A DNA stretch of 64,000 bases from Pseudomonadota bacterium (GTDB lineage: Bacteria > Pseudomonadota > Alphaproteobacteria > Rhodobacterales > Rhodobacteraceae). The notes under the pieces were generated by a model that did not search any database, was not told where the DNA came from, and saw nothing but the letters and a program-made list of their open reading frames with translations. Made by a program: the position numbers and the translations under genes. Shown here piece by piece: positions 9,198 to 17,630 of this stretch; the first letter of the stretch is position 1, and the number at the start of each line of letters is the position of its first letter. The DNA lies in assembly GCA_021779835.1 (NCBI GenBank), contig JAJXZX010000003.1:62001-126000 (forward strand), read 5' to 3'.

Positions 9198-9384
9198 CTG
9201 GTTCCTCCGGGTTGGGTTGTGGGGCGGCGTTTGGGGCGCACGGTTGGGAAGGTAGCATGGGCGCGGCGCTTGCCAAGGTTGATGCGCGGGAATTCGCGCG
9301 GGTGGGGGCGTTGCCGCGCCTTGACCAGAGGGGGAGGGCGCTTTAGGGCAGGGCGACCCCCTAGCGCAGATTGCGAGAGCCGCC

Positions 9385-10257
9385 ATGCCGACCTATTCCG
9401 CCCTTACCACTCTTGTCGGACAAGAGCCTGCCGAAGCGCTGGCCGAAGCGATCGAGGCGATGGAGCCGGAGCCCTCGGGCGTGGGGGTGTTCGAGATCGA
9501 GGACGATTCGGGCCTGTGGGAAGTGGGCGCGTATTTTCTGGAAAGCCCGGATGGTGTGGAACTGGCCTTGCTGGCGGCGGCCTATGGCGCGAAGCCGTTT
9601 GCGGTGTCGGAGCTGCCAGAGATCGACTGGGTGGCCAAGGTAAAGCGCGAGCTGACGCCGGTGGAGGCGGGGCGGTTCTTTGTGTATGGCAGCCATGATG
9701 CGGACAAGGTGCCCGAGGGCAAGATCGCGCTGATGATCGAGGCGTCGATGGCGTTTGGCACCGGGCATCATGGCACGACGCTGGGGTGTCTCAAGGCGCT
9801 TGATCGGCTGGATCGCGCGGGCGTGGTGGGGCTGAACGTGGCCGATATTGGCTGTGGCACGGCGGTGCTGGCGATGGCGGCGGCGCGGATCTGGCCGAAC
9901 CCGGTGCTGGCCTCTGACATCGACGCGGTGGCGGTGGATGTGGCGCGCGCCAACGTGGCGGTGAACGATCTGACGGGCCGGGTTATTTGTCTGGAGGCGG
10001 CGGGGTTTGCCAATCCCAAGCTGAAGGCGGCGGCGCCGTTTGATCTGGTGTTTGCCAATATCCTCAAAGGCCCGCTGGTCGAGCTGGCAGGGCCGATGGG
10101 GGCGCATGTGGCGCCTGAGGGGCGGGCGATCTTGTCGGGCCTGCTGAATACGCAGGCCGAAGATGTGATTGCAGCGTATCAGGCGGCGGGGTTTGACGTG
10201 GAAACCCGCGAGGAAATCGGCGACTGGAGCACGCTAACGTTACTGAAGCACCGCTAA
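9385..10257 (+). CDS. prmA: ribosomal protein L11 methyltransferase
   Basis: Methylates ribosomal protein L11 using S-adenosylmethionine. The protein is 290 residues. The family signature AFGTGHHGTT sits near residues 123-132, the SAM-binding motif I ADIGCGTAVLAMAAA near 153, and the later ANILKGPL replaces the NPPY-type motif, as expected for PrmA. It is monocistronic, with its ATG about 190 bases from the divergent COG4315 gene. Confidence 0.94.
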   Translation: MPTYSALTTLVGQEPAEALAEAIEAMEPEPSGVGVFEIEDDSGLWEVGAYFLESPDGVELALLAAAYGAKPFAVSELPEIDWVAKVKRELTPVEAGRFFVYGSHDADKVPEGKIALMIEASMAFGTGHHGTTLGCLKALDRLDRAGVVGLNVADIGCGTAVLAMAAARIWPNPVLASDIDAVAVDVARANVAVNDLTGRVICLEAAGFANPKLKAAAPFDLVFANILKGPLVELAGPMGAHVAPEGRAILSGLLNTQAEDVIAAYQAAGFDVETREEIGDWSTLTLLKHR

Positions 10258-10584
10258 GCGACAAAGGCTTGTCCGCGAAGTTGCCACAGGTGGCGCGCAA
10301 TATGCGGCAGGCAAATGCTTGGGCAGGAGCCCAGCCATCGGTTGACGCAGACAGGGGCGGGCGCAATGACGGCGACGCCGGGGCCTCTGCCGCGGCGATC
10401 AAGGGTTTGCGTCCGAGCCGGAAATGACGGGCAAGTGGCGCCGCGAGGGCCGGGTATGAGCGTGAGTCACAAACAAGCAATCGTGACGCCATACTTTAAC
10501 CATGTTCGGCAAAGTTGCCCTAAAATTGCCACAATTGGGCTGCAAGGATGAAGTTCGGTGGGGGCCGTGTTTTGGGAGCAATTC
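10258..10584. other. 327-base gap without a convincing gene
   Basis: Short frames here (up to 78 residues) have Arg/Pro-rich compositions typical of antisense or out-of-frame reading at high GC. The only notable site is TTAACCAT at 10496-10503, which equals the 8-base CtrA half-site known from Caulobacter. The downstream end presumably carries the promoter of the small membrane protein gene at 10585. Confidence 0.5.
10496..10503 (+). promoter_or_regulatory. candidate CtrA half-site (TTAACCAT)
   Basis: TTAACCAT lies 81 bases upstream of the ATG of the small membrane protein gene. The motif is the CtrA 8-mer of alphaproteobacteria. A single 8-base match can occur by chance, though in this GC-rich DNA an AT-rich 8-mer is less expected. 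Confidence 0.25.
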
Positions 10585-10932
10585 ATGGTAGACCGGAATC
10601 TGACTGATTTTTACGGCCGCCTATACCGCATTCAAAAGAATCGGCGGCGGGGTGGCGGTTTTGAGGCCGCTGGAACGCTGGGTCGGGCATATTTTGTGCC
10701 GCGCCCGAAGCGTCGGGGCTTGCCAATCCTTGGACCATTGCTGATCGTGATCGTTGCGGTGACGTGCCTGAAGGGCGTGATCCTCAACTCGGTCGGCGCG
10801 GGCGTTTATGACGCGCGCATCACCTCGTTGCAGAAATCGGCAAGCACGATGGACGAGATCGGCGGCTTGATCATGCAAGCGGACCCGGCGACCGTCTACA
10901 TCGCGAACAAGATCGCCAGCCTGCACCACTAA
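10585..10932 (+). CDS. hypothetical small membrane protein
   Basis: Not recognised. It has 115 residues: a basic N-terminal region (YGRLYRIQKNRRRGG), one clear membrane helix (GPLLIVIVAVTCLKGVILNS, about 48-70), and a C-terminal segment, probably periplasmic, with an amphipathic helix (ITSLQKSASTMDEIGGLIMQ). The ATG at 10585 follows GGGAGC and is preferred over an in-frame GTG at 10558. It is a lone gene converging on the DUF1127 gene. A single-pass protein with a basic cytoplasmic tail could be an envelope or cell-cycle accessory, but nothing in the sequence fixes this. Confidence 0.75.
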   Translation: MVDRNLTDFYGRLYRIQKNRRRGGGFEAAGTLGRAYFVPRPKRRGLPILGPLLIVIVAVTCLKGVILNSVGAGVYDARITSLQKSASTMDEIGGLIMQADPATVYIANKIASLHH

Positions 10933-11029
10933 AGAGGCGTCGGTTTCCCTGGAAACGCCAGCCCGTGTTGACGTGGCATCGCTATGCGATCTGGCGCGGG
11001 AACGGGACCAGACGCTGCTCCCAAAGTAA

Positions 11030-11057
11030 AAGCCGCGCCGGTTTCCCGACGCGGCTT
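11030..11057 (-). terminator. intrinsic terminator of the DUF1127 gene
   Basis: Stem AAGCCGCG / CGCGGCTT (8 pairs, 12-base loop). Read on the minus strand it is followed by TTACTTT. It lies 25 bases beyond the stop of the DUF1127 gene and may also stop transcription from the convergent gene ending at 10932. Confidence 0.65.
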
Positions 11058-11082
11058 GATCTGTTGCCGAACCGGTTGCCGA

Positions 11083-11295
11083 TCAGGCGCGGTCGCGTGC
11101 GATCACTTCGATGTCGCTGCGGCACAGGCCGATATCGTCCAGCTCGCGGTCGCTGAGTTTACCCAGCGATTTGCGGGTGACGCGGCTGTCGTTCCAAGCC
11201 GAGAGGGCCAGCGCGGCCGCCCCGAAGAAGGAAACGATCTTGAAGGTCGTGATGGCACCAAACGGCGCCGGGCGGGTCGTCATATCGGCGGCCAT
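11083..11295 (-). CDS. DUF1127 domain small protein
   Basis: A 70-residue protein ending in a DUF1127 (YjiS-like) module: LSAWNDSRVTRKSLGKLSDR, then ELDDIGLCRSDIEVIAR. The N-terminal half is hydrophobic (ITTFKIVSFFGAAALALSAW). Related small arginine-rich DUF1127 proteins in Rhodobacter affect RNA turnover and stress responses; the same role here is inference. The ATG at 11295 is chosen because AAGGAT precedes it at a suitable distance. It diverges from ruvC across a 324-base gap and ends at a hairpin terminator. Confidence 0.85.
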   Translation of the reverse strand: MAADMTTRPAPFGAITTFKIVSFFGAAALALSAWNDSRVTRKSLGKLSDRELDDIGLCRSDIEVIARDRA

Positions 11296-11619
11296 GGCAT
11301 GTATCCTTTTCAAACTGCCTCTTTGTGAGGCGCACATCTTGCTGCGGTGCAATTAGGCTTGGCAGAATTGCGACACAAGCGGGGCGCGCTGCATGGCCCA
11401 CATGCGTCCATTGCATAGCTGTTAAGCCTTGTTTCAAAGGCTGAAATGCCGTTGCGTAGGTTGTGAAGAAGTGTCGTTTTTGACCTGCCGAACGGCGGAT
11501 TTCATCCCGATTTTGCTGCATTGCGGCATTTGCGCGGCGGGCCCCCGCCGGTCATTGACTCTGGCGAGTGTTCGCTTTTCGTGCTACTGCGTCAGAAAAG
11601 CAACAGGTTCGAGGGCAGG
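11296..11619. other. 324-base divergent intergenic region (DUF1127 gene / ruvC)
   Basis: It separates the divergent DUF1127 and ruvC genes and must hold both promoters. A candidate SOS box lies at 11570-11584. In-frame extensions of ruvC into this region lack family similarity. No RNA gene is evident. Confidence 0.6.
11570..11584 (+). promoter_or_regulatory. candidate LexA (SOS) box upstream of ruvCAB
   Basis: GTTC-GCTTTTC-GTGC matches the alphaproteobacterial LexA box GTTC-N7-GTTC with one mismatch. It lies 35 bases upstream of the ruvC start, where a repressor would cover the promoter. The ruvCAB operon is a known SOS target in many alphaproteobacteria. Confidence 0.55.
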
Positions 11620-12126
11620 ATGCGGGTATTGGGGATCGATCCCGGGTTGCGGAACATGGGCTGGGGGGTGATCGACGTGCAGGGATCGCGACTCACTCAT
11701 GTCGCGAATGGCGTCTGTCATTCGGAAACCGGCGATCTGGCCCCACGGCTGCTGAGCTTGCATAGCCAACTGAGCGAAGTGGTGCGGACCTATGCGCCCG
11801 ACACGGCGGCGGTGGAGCTGACATTCGTCAACAAGGACGGCGTGGCGACGCTGAAGCTGGGGCAGGCGCGCGGCATTGCGTTGCTGGTGCCGGCGCAGGC
11901 GGGGCTCGAGATCGGGGAATACGCGCCGAATGCGGTGAAAAAGACCGTGGTGGGCGTGGGGCACGCGGCCAAGGTGCAGGTGGATCATATGGTGCGGTTG
12001 CAACTGCCCGGCGTGGTGATCGCGGGGCCGGATGCGGCGGATGCGCTGGCGGTGGCGATCTGCCATGCCCATCACCTGCAATCGGCGGGGCGGTTGGTGG
12101 AAGCATTGGCGAGGGCGGCGCGATGA
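11620..12126 (+). CDS. ruvC: Holliday junction endodeoxyribonuclease RuvC
   Basis: Dimeric resolvase that cuts Holliday junctions in recombinational repair. The protein is 168 residues with the catalytic acidic residues D7 (GIDPGL), E66 (VELTF), D138 and D141 (DAADALAVA). The ATG at 11620 starts the canonical MRVLGIDPG. It overlaps ruvA by four bases (ATGA), so ruvC, ruvA and ruvB form one operon. A candidate SOS box lies 35 bases upstream. Confidence 0.96.
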   Translation: MRVLGIDPGLRNMGWGVIDVQGSRLTHVANGVCHSETGDLAPRLLSLHSQLSEVVRTYAPDTAAVELTFVNKDGVATLKLGQARGIALLVPAQAGLEIGEYAPNAVKKTVVGVGHAAKVQVDHMVRLQLPGVVIAGPDAADALAVAICHAHHLQSAGRLVEALARAAR

Positions 12127-12794
12127 TTGGCAAGATCTCGGGGCGGGTGGATTATCGCGGCGCGGATCATGTGCTTATCGACGTGCGCGGCGTGGGCTAT
12201 ATCGTGCATGTGTCGGAGCGCGTGCTGGCGGGTATGGCGGTGGGCGAGGCGGTGGCGCTGTATACCGAACTGCTGGTGCGCGAGGATTTGCTGCAACTGT
12301 TCGGTTTTCCCACGCTGCTGGAGAAAGAGTGGCATCGGCTGCTGATGACGGTGCAGGGGGTCGGTGCCAAGGCGGCGATGGCGATCCTGGGCACTTTGGG
12401 GCCGGAGGGCGTGGGGCGCGCGATTGCGCTGGGCGACGTCAATGCGATCAAGGCGGCGCCGGGGATCGGGCCGAAGATAGCGGCGCGGGTCGCGATGGAG
12501 CTGAAGTCGAAGGCGCCGGGGGTAATGGCGCTGGGCGCCACGGCAGAGGCGCGGGTGGACCCTGACGCGGTGATCGAGGCGCCGGTGGTTACGGTCAAGA
12601 CGGCGAAGGTCGCGCCCTCGGCGGTGCAGGTGCGCGCGGTGCATACGGCGGACGCGATGTCCGCGCTGGTCAACCTTGGCTATGGGCAGGGGGATGCGGC
12701 CTCGGCGGTGGCGACGGTGGTGGCGGGCGCGCCCGAGGCGGATACGGCGACGATCATCCGCGCGGCGCTGAAGCTTTTGGCACCGAAGGGGTAA
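12123..12794 (+). CDS. ruvA: Holliday junction DNA helicase subunit RuvA
   Basis: Tetrameric junction-binding subunit that loads the RuvB motors. The 223-residue protein begins [20 protein letters not shown] (OB-fold domain), has the helix-hairpin-helix region [17 protein letters not shown] and [17 protein letters not shown], then an acidic linker and the C-terminal RuvB-binding domain ([20 protein letters not shown]). It overlaps ruvC by four bases and is followed by ruvB after three. Confidence 0.95.
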   Translation: MIGKISGRVDYRGADHVLIDVRGVGYIVHVSERVLAGMAVGEAVALYTELLVREDLLQLFGFPTLLEKEWHRLLMTVQGVGAKAAMAILGTLGPEGVGRAIALGDVNAIKAAPGIGPKIAARVAMELKSKAPGVMALGATAEARVDPDAVIEAPVVTVKTAKVAPSAVQVRAVHTADAMSALVNLGYGQGDAASAVATVVAGAPEADTATIIRAALKLLAPKG

Positions 12795-12797
12795 GCG

Positions 12798-13826
12798 ATG
12801 GCGCAATCCGATCCGACATTGCGGCCCGAGACCCTGCCAGAGGATGCCGACCGCGCGCTGCGCCCGCAACGGTTGGATGAATTCATCGGGCAGGCCGAGG
12901 CGCGCGCGAACCTCAAGGTGTTTATCGAGAGCGCCAAGATGCGTGGCGAGGCGATGGATCACACGCTGTTCCACGGCCCGCCGGGCCTGGGCAAAACCAC
13001 GCTGGCGCAGATCATGGCGCGCGAGTTGGGGGTGGGCTTCCGCATGACCTCTGGCCCGGTGCTGGCCAAGGCGGGCGATCTGGCGGCGATCCTGACCAAC
13101 CTCGAGCCGCGCGATGTGCTGTTCATCGACGAGATCCACCGGCTGAACCCGGCGGTGGAAGAGGTGCTGTATCCGGCGCTGGAGGATTTCGCGCTGGATC
13201 TGGTGATCGGCGAGGGGCCGGCGGCGCGCACGGTGCGGATCGAGTTGCAGCCGTTTACGCTGGTGGGCGCAACGACGCGGCTTGGGCTGCTCACAACGCC
13301 GCTGCGCGATCGGTTCGGCATTCCGACGCGGTTGCAGTTTTATACCGAGGATGAGCTGCACGCGATCGTCACGCGAGGGGCGCGCCTGTTGGGGATACCG
13401 GCGGCAACGGATGGCTGCCGCGAGATTGCAAAGCGGGCGCGCGGCACGCCGCGGATTGCGGGGCGGCTGTTGCGACGGGTGGTGGATTTCGCGCTGGTGG
13501 AGGGGGACGGGACGCTGACTAGGGCGATCGCGGATTCCAGCCTGACGCGGCTCGGGGTCGATCATCTGGGGCTGGATGGGGCGGACCGGCGCTATCTGAC
13601 GCTGCTTGCGGAAAATTACGGCGGCGGGCCGGTTGGGATCGAGACGATTTCGGCGGCGCTGTCGGAGTCTCGCGATGCGGTGGAGGAGGTGATCGAGCCG
13701 TATCTGTTGCAGCAGGGGCTGATCCAAAGAACGCCGCGCGGGCGGATGTTGGCGGCGAAGGCGTGGCGGCATCTGGGGCTGGAGGCGCCGAAGGCGCCGG
13801 GGCAGACGGATCTGTTTGGCAAGTGA
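12798..13826 (+). CDS. ruvB: Holliday junction DNA helicase subunit RuvB
   Basis: Hexameric AAA+ motor for branch migration. The 342-residue protein has Walker [10 protein letters not shown] (about 59-67), Walker [10 protein letters not shown], the TLVGATTR sensor segment and a C-terminal winged helix ([20 protein letters not shown]). It is the last gene of ruvCAB. Confidence 0.96.
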   Translation: MAQSDPTLRPETLPEDADRALRPQRLDEFIGQAEARANLKVFIESAKMRGEAMDHTLFHGPPGLGKTTLAQIMARELGVGFRMTSGPVLAKAGDLAAILTNLEPRDVLFIDEIHRLNPAVEEVLYPALEDFALDLVIGEGPAARTVRIELQPFTLVGATTRLGLLTTPLRDRFGIPTRLQFYTEDELHAIVTRGARLLGIPAATDGCREIAKRARGTPRIAGRLLRRVVDFALVEGDGTLTRAIADSSLTRLGVDHLGLDGADRRYLTLLAENYGGGPVGIETISAALSESRDAVEEVIEPYLLQQGLIQRTPRGRMLAAKAWRHLGLEAPKAPGQTDLFGK

Positions 13827-13926
13827 TGTTGCATGGCGTTCTCTACGATGGGCCATTGATAGAGCTATGTTTTTAAGAGAATATTAACCGGTTGCGGCGG
13901 CGCGCGCGGCGGCGTTGCATGCCTCC

Positions 13927-13954
13927 GGCGGGGATATTTCGGCCAAAGCAAATG
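13927..13954 (+). repeat. intergenic repeat, GGATATTT-GGCCAAAGCAA subtype
   Basis: The core GGATATTTCGGCCAAAGCAA followed by ATGG matches the elements at 33324-33379 and 49027-49073, but the C-rich left part (CCCCCGGACCCCC) is missing. It is paired with an inverted member of the other subtype 20 bases downstream. Confidence 0.7.
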
Positions 13955-13972
13955 GGCAGTTCCCGCTTGCCG

Positions 13973-14015
13973 TTTCTTCTTGGAAAAAATACTCCCCCGC
14001 GGAGCGGTCCGGGGG
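13973..14015 (-). repeat. intergenic repeat, inverted GTATTTTTT-CCAAGAAG subtype
   Basis: Read on the minus strand it is CCCCCGGACCGCTCCGCGG followed by GGGAGTATTTTTTCCAAGAAG. It thus combines the C-rich left part of the 33324 and 49027 elements with the AGTATTTTT-CCAAGAAG right part of the 8281 element. It lies 29 bases before the start of the hypothetical gene at 14045. Confidence 0.65.
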
Positions 14016-14044
14016 TGGGGCCGGGTGCGACGTGGGGGGATGCG

Positions 14045-14659
14045 ATGACGGCGGATGAGGTGGCGGCGCTTTTCACGCGGGCGGACGGCTCTTATCACTT
14101 CGCGCGCTGGGGGCGGCCGATTGTGCCGGTGGTGTTTGGCGTGGCGGATGACACGCTGGGCGTGGTGAAGGGCGCGATTGAGGCGGTGGTGACGCTGGCG
14201 GGCCATAAGATGGCCGAGACCGACCCGGAGTTGGGCGCGAACCTGATGATTTTTTTCCTGCGCGAGTGGGACGAGGTGCTGGCGGTGCCGGGGCTGGATG
14301 GTCTGGTGCCGGATCTTGCGGCGCGGGTGGCGCGGTTGCAGGCGGCGGGGGCGAACCAGTATCGCGCGTTCCGCTTTGAAGCCTCGGGCGCGATCAAGGC
14401 GGCGTTTGTGTTTTTGCGCATGGATGCGGCGCTGGCCGCGATGGATGCCGAGGCGCTGGCGCTGGGGCAGGCGGCACTGATGATGCTCGATTGGGCGGAG
14501 GGCGCGTTCCGGGGCGCCTCGCCCTTGGGGCGCGTCGGCGCGCGGGTGGTGTTGCGGCCCGAGATCGCCGGGGTGATCCGGGCGGGCTATGCGGCGGTGA
14601 TGCCCTCGGTGGCGCGCGATGCGAGCCATGCGTGGCGGCTTGCGGCGCGGGTGGGCTGA
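14045..14659 (+). CDS. conserved hypothetical protein
   Basis: Not assigned to a named family. The 204-residue protein begins MTADEVAALFTRADGSYHFA. It has RWGRPIVPVVFGVADDTLG, a hydrophobic LMIFFLREWDEV, a region resembling a structured alpha/beta domain, and an ALMMLDWAEGAF segment near the end. No signal peptide is visible. The ATG at 14045 is preferred because upstream in-frame codons fall in the intergenic repeats. It sits between ruvB and ybgC on the same strand. Codon use matches the neighbours. Confidence 0.75.
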   Translation: MTADEVAALFTRADGSYHFARWGRPIVPVVFGVADDTLGVVKGAIEAVVTLAGHKMAETDPELGANLMIFFLREWDEVLAVPGLDGLVPDLAARVARLQAAGANQYRAFRFEASGAIKAAFVFLRMDAALAAMDAEALALGQAALMMLDWAEGAFRGASPLGRVGARVVLRPEIAGVIRAGYAAVMPSVARDASHAWRLAARVG

Positions 14660-14724
14660 GCGGGTGGGGTTGCCTTTGTCGCGGGCGCTGGGGTAGGCCG
14701 GCGGTGACCCTGAGGACGGTGGTG

Positions 14725-15117
14725 ATGACCCATAGCTTTGCCTTGCGTGTGTATTATGAGGACACCGACCTTGCCGGGGTGGTCTATTACGCGAACTACC
14801 TGAAGTTCATCGAGCGGGCGCGCAGCGAGATGGTGCGGGGGTTGGGAGTGGATCAGGTCGCGCTCAAGGCAGAGGCGGGCGTGGTGTTTGCGGTGCGCAG
14901 TCTGACGGCGGAGTATCTGCGCCCGGCGCGGTTTGACGATGAACTGAGGGTGGAGACAAGCGTGGTTTCGGTGGGCGGGGCGCGGATCGTTCTGGATCAA
15001 GTAGTGCTGCGCGGAGCGGAGCGGGTGTTCGAGGCGCGGGTCACGTTGGTTTGTATCGGTGCTGCCGGTGCCGTGCGCATTCCGGCGGATGTTCGCCTTC
15101 GATTCGCGCCGGTTTAG
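14725..15117 (+). CDS. ybgC: Tol-Pal-associated acyl-CoA thioesterase YbgC
   Basis: Hotdog-fold acyl-CoA thioesterase, cytoplasmic, encoded first in most tol-pal clusters. The 130-residue protein has the catalytic motif YYEDTDLAGVVYYANYLKF with the active-site Asp in DTD, then RARSEM. The ATG at 14725 gives the usual MTHSFALRVYYEDTD start; an in-frame GTG lies one codon upstream. It is separated from tolQ by 108 bases. Confidence 0.93.
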   Translation: MTHSFALRVYYEDTDLAGVVYYANYLKFIERARSEMVRGLGVDQVALKAEAGVVFAVRSLTAEYLRPARFDDELRVETSVVSVGGARIVLDQVVLRGAERVFEARVTLVCIGAAGAVRIPADVRLRFAPV

Positions 15118-15225
15118 GAAATTTCGCGAAGGGTCACACGCATGTGTTGGCATTCCCCTTAAAAGCAAGATAGAATCAGTGGTAACGAACCGCCGTCAGA
15201 GCGGACGATCAGGACGAGCAGAGAT

Positions 15226-15921
15226 ATGGATACTACGACACTTCCGAACGCGCAGGCGCTCGACTTTTCTATGTTGGCGCTGTTTGGGCGCGCGACGACG
15301 ATCGTGCAGATCGTGATGATCCTGTTGATTATCGCGTCCTTCTGGTCTTGGGCGATCATCATTCAGAAACACATCGCCTATCGCAAGGCGCGCGGCGAGG
15401 CGACGATCTTTGATCGCTCGTTCTGGTCGGGGGAGCCTTTGGATGAGTTGTTCGAGAAGATCGGCAGCCAGCCCGAAGGCCCGTCGGAAAAGATTTTTGC
15501 GTCGGGGATGCTGGAGTGGCGGCGGAGCCACCGGCAGGACGGCGGCTTGATCGCAGGTGCGCAGGCGCGGATTGACCGCTCGATGGATGTGGCGATTGCC
15601 AAGGAAAGCGAATGGCTGAACGCGGGTCTGTCGTTTTTGGCGACGGTGGGGTCCACCGCGCCGTTCGTCGGTCTGTTCGGCACGGTCTGGGGCATCAAGC
15701 ACGCGTTTGAGGAGATTGCCATCAGCCAGAACACCAACCTTGCCGTGGTGGCGCCGGGTATTGCCGAGGCGCTGTTGTCAACCGGTCTGGGGCTGTTGGC
15801 GGCTATTCCGGCGGTTATCTTCTATAACAAGCTTTCGGCGGACAGCGACAAGATCGTGTCTGGCTATGAGGCCTTTGCCGATGAATTCGCGACGATCCTG
15901 TCGCGCCAGTTGGACGCCTGA
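15226..15921 (+). CDS. tolQ: Tol-Pal system protein TolQ
   Basis: Inner-membrane proton-channel subunit (MotA/ExbB family) that works with TolR to energise TolA. The 231-residue protein has three membrane segments: TTIVQIVMILLIIASFWSWAI near the N-terminus, FLATVGSTAPFVGLFGTVWG, and ALLSTGLGLLAAIPAVIFYN. The conserved Thr-rich lining GSTAPFVGLFGTVWGI is intact. tolR follows after three bases. Confidence 0.96.
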   Translation: MDTTTLPNAQALDFSMLALFGRATTIVQIVMILLIIASFWSWAIIIQKHIAYRKARGEATIFDRSFWSGEPLDELFEKIGSQPEGPSEKIFASGMLEWRRSHRQDGGLIAGAQARIDRSMDVAIAKESEWLNAGLSFLATVGSTAPFVGLFGTVWGIKHAFEEIAISQNTNLAVVAPGIAEALLSTGLGLLAAIPAVIFYNKLSADSDKIVSGYEAFADEFATILSRQLDA

Positions 15922-15924
15922 GCC

Positions 15925-16398
15925 ATGGGCGCGGGGGTTATCAAACGCAGCGGTGGCGGGGGGCGGCGCGGACGGGGGCGCAAGCACTCGGCGGCGATGT
16001 CCGAGATCAACGTGACGCCGTTCGTGGACGTTATGCTGGTGCTGCTGATCATCTTCATGGTGGCGGCGCCGTTGCTGACGGTGGGGGTGCCGATCAAGCT
16101 GCCCAAGACCTCGGCCTCGGCGATGCCGGCCGAGAAAGAGCCGCCGTTGACGATTACGCTGGCGGCCAATGGCAAGACCTTGTTGCAGGCGACCGAGATC
16201 GACGTGACGCAGTTGGTGCCGAAGTTGCAGGCGATTTCGTCGCAGCGGACGGACAAGAAGATCTATCTGCGGGCCGACGGATCCATCCCCTATTCGCGCG
16301 TGGCAGAGGTGATGGGGGCGCTGAATTCGGGTGGGTTCCGGGATATTGGTCTGGTGACCGATCCGAACGGGCCGAAACTTAATGGAAGCGGCGGCTAG
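15925..16398 (+). CDS. tolR: Tol-Pal system protein TolR
   Basis: ExbD-like partner of TolQ. The 157-residue protein has a basic Gly-rich N-terminus, then MSEINVTPFVDVMLVLLIIF with the membrane-embedded proton-carrying Asp in FVDVMLVLL, and a periplasmic ExbD domain ending KIYLRADGSIPYSRVAEVMG. It lies between tolQ and tolA. Confidence 0.95.
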   Translation: MGAGVIKRSGGGGRRGRGRKHSAAMSEINVTPFVDVMLVLLIIFMVAAPLLTVGVPIKLPKTSASAMPAEKEPPLTITLAANGKTLLQATEIDVTQLVPKLQAISSQRTDKKIYLRADGSIPYSRVAEVMGALNSGGFRDIGLVTDPNGPKLNGSGG

Positions 16399-16409
16399 GC
16401 CGAAGCGGT

Positions 16410-17630
16410 ATGAGAACCGGCACCATCATCTCTGGCATCGGGCATCTGGGCCTGATCCTGTGGCTTCTGTTCGGGGGGCTGCTGTTTCCTGCGCATGACC
16501 AGCCCGCGTTGCAGGCGTCGAGTGTGTCACTGGTAACGTCAGAGCAATTGGCGGCGCTGAATGCGCAGGCCTCGGCCCCGCCAGCGCAACCGCAGACGCA
16601 GGTGGCAGCGCTTGCGCCCGCGCCAAAGGTGGCCGATCAGGCGCCCGCGCCGAAGGCGGAGCCGGTGGTGAAGCCCGCGAAGCCGTCAAAGCCCACACCG
16701 CAGCCAGTGCCGAAGCCTTCGGTGCCGACGCCGCCTCCTCCTCCGCCACCGCCACCGCCGCGTCAGGCACCGCGCGTGGCTGACACGCCGACGCCGAAGC
16801 CCTCGCCGGATGCGAAGGTGGCCGATCAGGTGCAGCAGGATGTGTCACCCGACGCGACCAATCCGGTGCAAGTGAAGAAGCCGCCGAAGGAAGCGACCGC
16901 GCCGAAAGAGGCGGCGGCGCAGATCGTGCCGGAAGCGAAGCCGACGGATTCGACAGCGCCGTCGCAGGATCTGGCGCCCAAGACCAGCCCGCGCCCGCAA
17001 ACGCGGCCTGCGCCCACGCCCGACACCTCGGCAGCGGATGCGCAAGCGGCGGCGGATCAGGCCAAGGCCGATGCGAAGGCGGCGGCAGATCAGGCCAAGG
17101 CGGACGCGAAGGCTGCGGCGGATCAGGCTAAGGCGGATGCGAAGGCGAAAGCTGATGCGAAGGCCAAGGCGGAGGCGAAAGCGGCGAAGGCCAAGAAGGG
17201 CACCACCAGTTCGGACGTCGCGGCGGCCTTGGGCGGCCTGATGGCGGCGGATTCGGGCAATGGCGCAACGACGGGCCCGGTGTCGAAGGGCAAGAAAACC
17301 GACGGGCCGCCGTTGACCGGTTCGGAGAAGGATGGCTTCCTGACCGCGCTGAAATCCAAATGGGTTGTTGATCCGGGATCGGAATCGGCAAGTGTAGTGG
17401 TGACGGTTGCCTTTTCGCTGAACCAGGATGGCACGGTAATTGCCACGTCGATCAAGATGTTATCGGCCTCGGGCGGCTCCAGTGACAGCGCGACGCGGGC
17501 GGCATTTGAATCGGCGCGGCGCGCGATTTTGCGGGGAAGCGCCGCTGGCTTGAATCTTCCCCCTGACAAATACGACACTTGGCGTGATACCGAGATTACG
17601 TTCAACCCGAAGGAAATGAGCCTGAGATGA
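16410..17630 (+). CDS. tolA: Tol-Pal system protein TolA
   Basis: Spans the periplasm between the TolQR motor and Pal/TolB. The 406-residue protein has an N-terminal membrane helix ([18 protein letters not shown]), a long Pro-rich region with a [10 protein letters not shown] tract near residue 112, an Ala/Lys-rich helical rod with at least four units of [11 protein letters not shown] (about 215-270), and a C-terminal TolA domain after about residue 300. The tolB start overlaps its stop by four bases. Confidence 0.92.
   Translation: MRTGTIISGIGHLGLILWLLFGGLLFPAHDQPALQASSVSLVTSEQLAALNAQASAPPAQPQTQVAALAPAPKVADQAPAPKAEPVVKPAKPSKPTPQPVPKPSVPTPPPPPPPPPPRQAPRVADTPTPKPSPDAKVADQVQQDVSPDATNPVQVKKPPKEATAPKEAAAQIVPEAKPTDSTAPSQDLAPKTSPRPQTRPAPTPDTSAADAQAAADQAKADAKAAADQAKADAKAAADQAKADAKAKADAKAKAEAKAAKAKKGTTSSDVAAALGGLMAADSGNGATTGPVSKGKKTDGPPLTGSEKDGFLTALKSKWVVDPGSESASVVVTVAFSLNQDGTVIATSIKMLSASGGSSDSATRAAFESARRAILRGSAAGLNLPPDKYDTWRDTEITFNPKEMSLR

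Noticed and set aside
10258-10584. Small open frames of 60-78 codons on both strands
   Set aside because: No ribosome site, no family likeness, and composition typical of shadow frames.
13827-14044. An N-terminal extension of the gene at 14045 starting at 13892
   Set aside because: The extension is Arg-rich, is made of the intergenic repeats and has no family likeness; the ATG at 14045 is the better start.
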